In this document: positions 34,204-42,500 of the stretch, one piece after another
Numbering within the stretch: position 1 is the stretch's first letter
Layout: every line of letters starts with the position of its first letter
Assembly: GCF_037975245.1 (NCBI RefSeq)
Contig: NC_092582.1
Coordinates: forward strand, 3,395,001-3,437,500
Source: Apostichopus japonicus
Taxonomy: Eukaryota > Echinodermata > Holothuroidea > Aspidochirotida > Stichopodidae
DNA length: 42,500 nt
Direction: 5' to 3'
Notes under the pieces: model-generated
Seen by the model: the letters and a program-made list of their open reading frames with translations, nothing else
Told to the model about the DNA's origin: nothing
Database searches by the model: none
Program-made: the position numbers and the translations under genes

Positions 34204-34265
34204 CATCTTTAACGAGGGTAGTCCTGCTCAGTGCAGAAGCACTGCTTTCAAGAGGAGCCCTCAAG
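34155..34265 (-). mobile_element. Possible retroelement 3' end with nested hairpin
   Basis: On the minus strand, gactaccctcgttaaagatg leads into an A/T-rich tail, a layout typical of retroelement 3' termini. Two nested stems are visible: gaggg (34214-34218) with ccctc (34258-34262), and cagtgc (34229-34234) with gcactg (34239-34244). No reverse-transcriptase sequence is attached, so the assignment is tentative. Confidence 0.3.
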
Positions 34266-34863
34266 TTATGAAACTGAATGATCCAAACATGATGCATGAG
34301 GACCTAGGCCACATTTGATTTCAAAAACCAAGAAAATATCTATAAAGCCACCAGGCTTTTGGTGATTTCTTCCATACTCTATATGATAACAGTTTTAACA
34401 GAAAGCTACACAAAATTTAAGTATGTTGACAGCACCATGCTTGCATTCATGTGGACCAATTAAGTAATTAATTATGCCTAGCTTTTGGGTTTATTCTGTT
34501 TACAAGGTTTTCAGATTTTCAACTCTCTTGACCTCAAATGACCTTTGACCTCCGTATAAAAAACAAATCGGTTCTTGAACTTACTCGAAGTGGATCTACT
34601 TTTCAGTTGAATGAAGTTCTTTTGCAATTATTGTGTCTATATGGTTTTCAATCTTTTGAGGTATATTGAAATAATTCAAATGAATGTCTTTGTCGGGTGA
34701 GAGAATTCATGTCAGCTTTTTAAATAATACTAATGACACAAAACTCTACTTAAACGATAAAATACATAAAAATTTGAAAATACAGTCTACCAAGAAACAA
34801 CTGTTGAAATCCAAACACTGCCATAAATTATCCTTGGTAGTAGTTTTCCTCCTTCTAAATGTA

Positions 34864-35185
34864 AATAGATGTTTCCTAGGGGATGTGGGGGGGGGGATAT
34901 GTACAGAGCTGTACAAGTGCCATACAATGTCAAGCTGAGATAAAACTATGACACTATATCAACACCTGGTTGTAAGTATTTCAGTTGCTATGTAACTGTT
35001 TGGTTTGATAATAGATGTTTCCTAGAATGTGGGGGGGGGGGGGGAGGGAGGGGCGGGGGATATGTACAGAGTTGTACAAGTGCCATACAATAATGTACTG
35101 CCTTTCAAGCTGCGATTAAACTATGACACTATATCAACACCTGGTTGTAAGTGTTTCAGTTGGTATGTAACTGTTATGGTTTGCT
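34864..35185. repeat. Two-copy tandem duplication, period 146 bp
   Basis: Each copy starts aatagatgtttcctag (34864 and 35010) and runs through a G homopolymer, gatatgtacagag, tacaagtgccatacaat and acactatatcaacacctgg. The second copy has a longer G tract and a small insertion. Confidence 0.9.
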
Positions 35186-35639
35186 TATCTTACATGACAG
35201 TTGCTGTGAGGCTTAAAGCTGAATTATTAGTTGAAGTTTAGTGAATTCTCAAGGTTTAGGAAACCAACAGAAACTAATTTGAAAACCTATCCATTTACTG
35301 CTTAAGGAGGAACACCGGCTTTAATATATCGAGCCTTCTCTATTCGATACACGTTCAGAGCATTTTGAGGAAGGCATGCAATTGCCCCACCATTTCCTCC
35401 TCATTGGACCGCCACTTAATTGCGACATCCCCCATACAACGGACAGAAAGTTCCTCTGCAACCAACGACTTTCTCAAACATTGAGGGAGGTGAAGGCACT
35501 CCATTCATCAACTCTGCAGTGAAGCCAACAAGAGGTGTCTCTTGTTTTGAAACGATCGAAAGAGGGTAAATCCCAATTTCACATTCCCAACTAGAAAAAC
35601 CAAACCTGTAGAAGACTGGCAATGAATATTGCAAAGGAA

Positions 35640-35745
35640 CGATTCTCAATATTTCAAGAGAATTATGAGTTCCTGGCCAGGATTTGAGCTGTCAACCTAT
35701 GGACTGTGGCGAGGGCGCTCTAACCGTGCCGAGTTGGTGAATAGC
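35640..35745 (-). mobile_element. tRNA-derived SINE head, minus strand
   Basis: On the minus strand an A-box-like tcggcacggttaga (35732-35719) and a B-box-like agctcaaatcc (35690-35680) have tRNA spacing. The sequence between them fits a tRNA-type stem-loop region only loosely. The SINE body may continue leftward to about 35400; its end is not clear. Confidence 0.5.
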
Positions 35746-38700
35746 TTTGTTCTCCAACCCAGTCATGTAATAATTGGCACATAATTTGATAACCATCCAT
35801 TGTAGCCGTAGAGATTTATCTGATCACAACCATTTGACTGCTACTAATTATCCAGTTATTTAAGGTTTTGTTTTAAAGTCCAGGGTTAAATTCTTACTCA
35901 GGTTTACACTACTTATACATCCCAAAGAAATTGAAAAAAAACTTTTGCAATCCCTTTTATGCCAACTGTGGATGAATGCTTTTGCACATAAATTCATAGT
36001 TAATTACCTATAGCTTCACAAAGTCCTGATATCCAGCCTAACACTCTGTCTCAACGTTAAGAAACATTGGTAACCTAATATCGTAAATTTGGTGTCCCAC
36101 AAAATTTAACATATTGCTTCATTTATTTCATTTATATCATGAGCAAGCCATGTTTGGTGATTACATTTTCACTTACCTTGTCTTCCCCTAAAATGGTTGA
36201 ATCTGAAACCCCTGGAAATGTAGCAAATTTATCAACAAATTTTTTTAATATTTAAAAAAAAAAATTTTTCTTTTAAAAGGCAGCTCTATAATGCCATGTC
36301 AATTGTACACAACATCTGTACACTAAATATTTAAATAATTTTGCTTACATTCTTGACATAAATTCCTGTAGATCTCAGTTAGTTATGTATAATCAATCCG
36401 TGACAGATCCTAAAATGATTGGCATATTTTCAATAAATCCATGACAACTTCTCGTATCTCACACATGTTTATTAATTTCACAAGCATTGCCCTCCTTATT
36501 CATCCCCATTTTGTCTTGAAATTCCTGCTTCCAGAGTCCAAAATCCCTAATTTAGAAACAATACTTGATCACTGATATCAAAGACAAAACCCAGTTGATG
36601 AATATAAAACATGTCTTTTCATTTCATCAAAGAAAAAAAGAAACAAAAATATTCTTTTACAAAGCAAAACAAAATTCTGTTGTTTTTCACTGTTGAGTCC
36701 GCATAATCTGATTTTTGCTGTTAACCTCGTTAATAGTGTTCTGTTTGATTGTTTTACAACTGAATTTAATTATGCTCTTGCAGAAGATGTCAGCTATTTC
36801 TTGGGGTGTAATACTGACATAAAACATCACAGAAAAAAATTCCATTCAAAATGTTGTCACAGTAGAAATAGTGACAGCATCCTTTTTTTTTAAATTTTTA
36901 GTTCCACTTTCAATAACAGTATTTAGAACTATATTAAAATATATAAAGATTAAAAAGTTAAAAATAGAAAGAACTTGTGAAAATAAAAAGAAATAGCTGA
37001 AGTTTCTGATCAGACAGCCTAAAACAAGTGGGCTTAAAGGAGAGACCAAACAAGCAAGTCTGGGGAGGGAGGAAAGGAAGGAGGGAGAGGGTGTCAGAGG
37101 GTGCTACAAACTTGGGGCTCTAATCAGTTTGGGGATCCAGTAAAATATGGAGAGGGGGGGAGGTGCAGGAAACAATGACATAAAGAGTGTTGTATTCTAT
37201 TGTTCATATTAAACTTGACATAAATGTCATCAAGGCCACAACTTGGTTGTTAACACCTCTGCAAACAAGGAATAACAAACAGAATAGTGTAATAAAAATA
37301 TGCTTAAAGGAACATAAAAAAGTTGATTAAACAAGCTTCACGTCAGGACAACTTGATGTAGTTCTGTCAGTAAAAAATGTTATAAGTTTTAAATTACAGC
37401 TGTTTAAATATCTTTCTCTAAAAGTAGGCCATATACTTATTTTTAATTTCTTTTTAGGGAGAGGATTGGGGAGGAGGGGGGGATTGGAGTGAATGGGGAT
37501 GACTATTTTTGACTAACATAAAGTATATTGAAAGTGGACAATTCTTCACCGGGTACTTTCCCTATACATTTGTTAATTCTCACAAAGGCTATAAAAAAAA
37601 AAAAAAAAAAAAAAACAGTAAGCAATTTTCATTTGATTATTGGAGGAATGTACTGTACATTAAAGTCTCAATCCGTGTTACGGAAAACAAACTTCTGAAG
37701 TAGATTCACTGTTTCTTATTCTAAATAAGACCTGGTGGGTTTTATGGAGAAAAGCTGTTGCAATCGAGAGAAAGTTATTTATTTTCTGTTGCCCTTATAG
37801 CACGAATGATTTACCGTAAATTCACTGCTAATGCCCATGTCAGCATGTTCATTACACTAATGTAAATATAATATTCTACGCATGCGGGCTGATCAAGATT
37901 TGAACATGCAGTCCTATACTTGTATCGTCCACTTTTTACAATTCCACGGAGGAATTGTCTGAAAACACCTGTTTATTCATCGCAATGGAAGGAAATGACA
38001 CAATATTGCAAGCTACATCGGTATGACCGAGAGAAAGATACAAGAGCAGGGACCTAAGACAGGCTAGCCACGAAAGTAAAAGTAAGCCTAGGCCTACACG
38101 GTCATAAACAAAAAAGAGAGATTTGATTGGCGCATGATCTGTTGGGCGAGGCTTGCAAATTTTGATTGAAGTTTGTAGAATCTACGGACTGGTTAATAAA
38201 TCTGACGAATTTTATTCAGCTCAAAACTTTTAACGACAGATAACTCAATCAAAATAATGAATATTGATATGAAAATTGCATAGAACTGTGTCATTTTCAC
38301 TGAAAGCTGTAAACCCTTTTTAGGCCACAAAGAGTACTGTAGCTCTCAAACTTATAGTTTTCTATTTTTGGCTTATTCAAAACTTGCTGCTGCTGCTGGT
38401 CACAGTTTTAACTTTCAGGAAACGATGACCTGGATTATATAAGAAGAGTAGAAGATAAGAGGGAGTGGTCTGACTTGGCAGGGAAATGGATCACCTTCTT
38501 GACCGATTCATGATTGGAGGTGTGATATGTGAACCTCCTAGTGCCAAGCTGACAGGACCCCCCCCCCCGAATAACATTTGTGGAGAGTTAATCCGTAATG
38601 TTTACAAGCCTCGGTCTGCATACAGATAGACAGCTTGTCCACAAGAGTCCGCGAAAAGGATTTCGTCAGGAAATTTCAATCCCCGGGGAATTGTTCTCAT

Positions 38701-39663
38701 ATAACCGTAGTAATCAGAGGTGCATGAAGTGTGAAGTCAGAATTTGTGTTCTGTTAATAAGCTGTCCGATGTGAACTGCTCGACTCAATCTGAACAAATC
38801 ATCGCAGTGCAGGGAACAGACAAGTTGCTCTACCTGCAAACCATCACACGGTGCCAAAAAAAAACTGCACGAATGGGCTTTCGAAACCAAGCCAAAAATA
38901 TGACGCTTCTATAGCATCCAGGAAGAAATGATACAGGGTGAATGGATGCCCAAGGGATGAACCTTACTTCCCTAAAAACGGACTAGTAAAAAAAAATAAA
39001 TAAAAAAAAAAAACGAAAAAAATACGAAAAGGAAAGAAAATGAATATTTTAAGGCAAGGGGAAAAAAGAAATTGCATAGCTTGTCAACTTGTGGTTTTAT
39101 AATGGCAGTTTTGAGAGGGAAAACTGGATTAAAGATGTTATGATCTACTTTAACAACAGCAGCCGGAGACAAGATGTAGTGATCGAACTGTCGTAATTAA
39201 ACGACCAACAAATCCTGGCCACTATCAATATTTGTATCATGGTTGTCACTTTAAGTGACAAGTAATTTAGCTGGAAAACTTCAAGAGATATACAAAAAGT
39301 GAGCGCTAAAAAGTGTAGAACTGCACGAGCCTAGGAAGAGAAAGCAGATGGTTTCTCGGTTATCTGAACAGAAACAGAGCTTTGAACATCATACCGAAGG
39401 ACTTAAAGAGAGTCCCAGCGAGAAAAAACAAATAAAGAAAGAAAAAGAAAAGGAAAACAAAACAGCTGTTTTGTTCTGGTTTGGCTAAGTTTGTGATAAT
39501 TGATGCTGCAATCCTGTTACAATATAACAGCAGTAGCTTGATAAGTAAACTTAATGATGTAGTAAATTTTTATTAACAGAAATAAAAAATGAAAATTTCA
39601 GACATTTGTAAAAGTGTCTGAGTGTTGAAATATTCAAATGGGAATGGAATTATATTACTTACT
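35746..39663. other. Intergenic stretch without assignable features
   Basis: Long A/T homopolymers (36240-36270, 37590-37614, 38988-39015), G-rich patches near 37060-37165 and 37458-37500, and a C run near 38559 are the main landmarks. Open frames are short and domain-free. A 47-codon frame at 38486-38629 is noted among rejected items. Confidence 0.5.
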
Positions 39664-39829
39664 TTAATGTTGATGTCGGGTAAGTTGTTAACTTACGTTA
39701 ATGTTAATGTCAGGTAAGTTGTTAACTTATGTTAATGTTCATGTCAGGTAAGTTTGTTACTTACTTACATTAATGTTCATGTCAGGTAAGGTCTTACTTA
39801 AGTTAATGTTCATATCAGGTAAGTTGTGA
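39664..39829. repeat. 34-bp tandem repeat, five imperfect units, each with a splice-donor-like core
   Basis: Units begin ttaatgtt(g/a/c)at and run through tcaggtaagttgttaactta. Unit lengths are about 34, 34, 38, 33 and a partial unit. Four of the five contain caggtaag and the first has the variant cgggtaagt. Confidence 0.85.
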
Positions 39830-40073
39830 GATTGAGTTTGATCAAATTTAGGTTCATCTTATTTTAAGTAAAATATTGAAAAAGTCTAATAAAAAGCTTG
39901 GGAAATGGATGGACAAACGCAAGGATTTTGCTCTCATGATATATAAAAGTGACAATTTTTAGTATCTTGTAAAAAGGCCATCTTGTTTTGTGTTAATTTT
40001 TAACAATACACCACCAAATATAAAGTATGATCATCCCCCCCCCCTCCCCCAAAAAAGAACACTTCTGCCTGAA

Positions 40074-40262
40074 AGAGTAGAGACCAATGCAGTGTGCATG
40101 ATATCTGCGGCACTGTACTAACCACAGAGGAACACGAGGACCGCCAAGCTTAGCTAGACGTGATCCAGATTAGAGAGTAGAGACCAATGTAGTGTGCATG
40201 ATATCTGCAGCTCTAGGAACATGAGGTCCTCAATGTTTAGGTGGACTTTATCTGATATTTTA
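40074..40262. repeat. Two-copy tandem duplication, period about 100 bp
   Basis: Copies start agagtagagaccaatg (40074 and 40174) and share agtgtgcatgatatctgc and the aggaaca-(c/t)gagg block. The second has a deletion in the middle. Confidence 0.8.
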
Positions 40263-41060
40263 TTCAAATCAGACAATTTATTCTTGGGGGGAGAGGGGTG
40301 AGGGAGATTTTCAAATTTTGTGGGGGATTTAAAAAAAAAAAAGAAGAAATTTCATGATCTAAGTAGTTAGATGTACGTACATATGCCCGTACTGAGACTT
40401 AGCACACAGTATTTTATGACCAATACACACAATACATACTGGGCACTAACAAAGCCAGTGTTTTCTCTTTGGAAAGATTTGATCAATCACATTACTTCTT
40501 ACAAAAATCAACAAAACTATACATCCTGCTTGCTATTGGCAAGCTTTGTAACTACAGTAATAGTCCAAGTTGCTGAAAGTTCCAGGAATTGTTGTGGAAA
40601 ATTCCCCTGCGAGCAAATATTTATTTTGGGGACTCTCTAGGTAACTTGTGGGAATCCTGTAATCGCCCGTCCTACTGCAAACACTGCTTTAAAGTACCAA
40701 AGGCTTACTTTTCAATAAAAATTTCCCCCAAAGTTTCCTTTCCAAAAATTCAACTTCGATCCTCTTGAAAAATACTGTAAGTATTCAAGAAAAACTCAGG
40801 ATCATCACAAGAGCATTCAACTCTGAAATACAGTTTTTCAATTTTTATACTATTTTTGAAGGTCAAACTGAAACGTGTTTTTGATAGTATTTTTAAAATG
40901 ATGTGATCATTTCCTTGTTGTCTGAAGGACTGCCTTTAGTCAATTATTTATAATAGTTAAATTTGCTTTGTCTTAATTGTCCTGAAGCAGACATCATTCA
41001 AAGATCATTTGAAGATTGACTGATTGGTATGATGCCTACAGAGAAGAAATAAGTTGGTAC

Positions 41061-41423
41061 CCTACAGACAGTGGCGAAGCGTCCATACAGTCAGGGGGGC
41101 ATCAGCCCCCCTGATGGACTCAAATGGACTGCTGGCACCCTTTTCAGCTTTTTACCACTTTTTACTTATTCGCGATTATTGACTTTTTTATTGCGCTCTC
41201 ATCTACCTATTGACATTTGTCACATTATCTGCAAATTAGCAAGGCCCAAAAAAGGGTCATTTCCGACGATCTACAGTGTATGGAGTATCTTTACTCAAAA
41301 AATTTCTGTACATTCCACACCAACCTGTGTTGGCGCTCTGCTTAGATAGTGTCGAAAGCGCCCCTACAGACCATTCTCGCCCCCCCCCTGACCAATACCC
41401 CTAGCTCCGCCACTGCCTACAGA
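41061..41423. mobile_element. Non-autonomous hAT transposon (MITE), 347 bp, with 8-bp target duplication
   Basis: The element spans 41069-41415. Its left terminus cagtggcgaagc pairs with the right terminus, whose reverse complement is cagtggcggagc (one mismatch in 12). Flanking 8-mers cctacaga at 41061-41068 and 41416-41423 are identical. The CAGTGGCG start and 8-bp duplication are diagnostic of hAT. The open frame inside (41071-41349) has no transposase similarity. Confidence 0.9.
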
Positions 41424-41603
41424 CTTTGTACTGAAGGAAGACAACATGAGCATGTTTAATATTTATAAATCTATGGAACTACCATTTTATCAAAACATTT
41501 TGGAAAGACAACACAGCCTAAACAAGGAGGGTAAAATTTAACCTACGATGCATAATGGGTTGGCCAGAGGTGCACCTGAGAATCTTAAACGGTGGAAAAA
41601 AAT

Positions 41604-41842
41604 AATGACACCGAGTCGTGGAATGTTTTGGGAACTGAGTGATTGACTCATATGTTTTATAGAAGTTGTCTAATTCTTGGGTTCCCCTTCATTTTTTTTC
41701 TTCTGCTTCCCCCAGTTAATTCAAGAATGACGCAGAGTCCTGGAATGTTTCGGGAATTGAGTGATTGACTCATATGTTTTATAGAAGTTGTCTAATTCTT
41801 GGGTCCCCCCTTCATTCTTTTTCCCTTCTAATTCCACCAGTT
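41604..41842. repeat. Two-copy tandem duplication, period 122 bp
   Basis: The block gagtgattgactcatatg and the following tttatagaagttgtctaatt are identical in both copies (41638 and 41760 onward). The start and end of each copy show substitutions. The two copies are the least diverged of the local duplications here. Confidence 0.9.
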
Positions 41843-42500
41843 AACGCACCCTTAGGCAATTGCTCTGTCTCAATGGAAGCACCTCTCTGTAACCCCGGCT
41901 AATCTGTAATCTTTGCATTGTTACAACCTTCTGTAGTAACAACTTGTTGGTGCAATGAAGAGTATTATGGTTATTTCATCCATTCTAATAGGGCCAGCAT
42001 TGTTCCCTTCTGTACCCTCAGCATGTAACCCCCTAACAGCTCTTGCATTTCCCACTCTTTAGAATCAATAAAATTACCTTTTCAAAAAAACCAAGACTGA
42101 GATTTTAAAGCAAAGCTGCTTTACCGGTTTCCACAGGTCGATAACTTCCATGAGGTCTTACCAGTGAGAGATTAGTCTATGGACTAGAGATGTAATCCTT
42201 CACTTCAAAAGAAGTCAAAACTTGTGTGACATTCAATGACCTAGCTATCAACCCCTTTGGTCACTTCTATCCACACAAATTTACAAAATTGTTTCTTGGT
42301 CATCCATATTGATTCCAACTTCCACTTAAAGTTGCAACCATTTACATTTCAAAAAAGAACTTTCTTGGAGATTCTGTTCACCTGGACGATATCTTGATGG
42401 GATCAAACTTGGCAGCCACTTCCTCAAAATTTAATGATATTAAAATGCTAGCTGCACTGTTACAACTTTGCACTGAGGTATTATCATGGTATCCATGAAT
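41843..42500. other. Terminal stretch without assignable features
   Basis: No open frame, repeat or structural signal of note is seen in the last 650 bp. An AATAAA occurs near 42066, unattached to any gene. Confidence 0.5.

Noticed and set aside
38486-38629. 47-codon frame starting MDHLLDRFMIGGVICEPPSA
   Set aside because: Protein-like at first sight, but it has no homologue I recognise, contains a C homopolymer (PPPP), and lacks splice or upstream context.
41071-41349. 92-codon frame inside the hAT MITE
   Set aside because: It starts 2 bp inside the terminal repeat and shows no transposase motif; it is incidental.

Overview
The window is eukaryotic DNA, AT-rich by eye. It holds one confidently readable gene, split by large GT-AG introns, in a background of simple repeats, a long minisatellite and fragments of hAT-like, LINE and tRNA-SINE elements. 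The gene is a GFI1/Senseless-family zinc-finger repressor on the + strand (8598-19184). Its distal fingers are nearly identical to what I know of vertebrate GFI1, and it has an N-terminal SNAG-type peptide. Together with the repeat families this suggests an invertebrate deuterostome; echinoderm is my best guess. The species cannot be fixed from the sequence alone.

Layout. 1-8597: upstream DNA without a recognisable gene, with (TA)n arrays, one tandem duplication, a cluster of CRE and CCAAT-like sites (4395-4799) and a CCAAT/E-box group about 0.8 kb before the start codon (7791-7831). 8598-19184: the gfi1-like gene, join(8598..8724, 10132..10473, 16282..17124, 18886..19184), 1611 nt including stop, 536 aa. 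All three introns are phase 1 with good splice sites. 19185-22400: probable 3' UTR and unremarkable AT-rich DNA. 22418-23349: a decayed hAT-like element that seems to contain a minus-strand LINE fragment. 24113-25138: a 19-bp minisatellite kept in perfect register for 53 units. 25255-30000: a tRNA-SINE, a 346-bp non-autonomous hAT, a decameric repeat, and a plus-strand LINE interrupted by another tRNA-SINE. 30000-33000: two coding-looking but unidentified open segments. 33000-42500: more repeats, several two-copy local duplications, a 34-bp repeat carrying splice-donor-like motifs, a minus-strand tRNA-SINE and a second intact hAT MITE.

The encoded protein should be a nuclear, sequence-specific repressor. 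The SNAG tail would recruit LSD1/CoREST-type corepressors and the C-terminal fingers would bind an AATC-core site. Compared with vertebrate GFI1 (six fingers) it has a seventh, more N-terminal C2H2 finger and a C-terminal tail of about 43 residues. I found no CRISPR array, operon, rRNA gene or free-standing tRNA gene.
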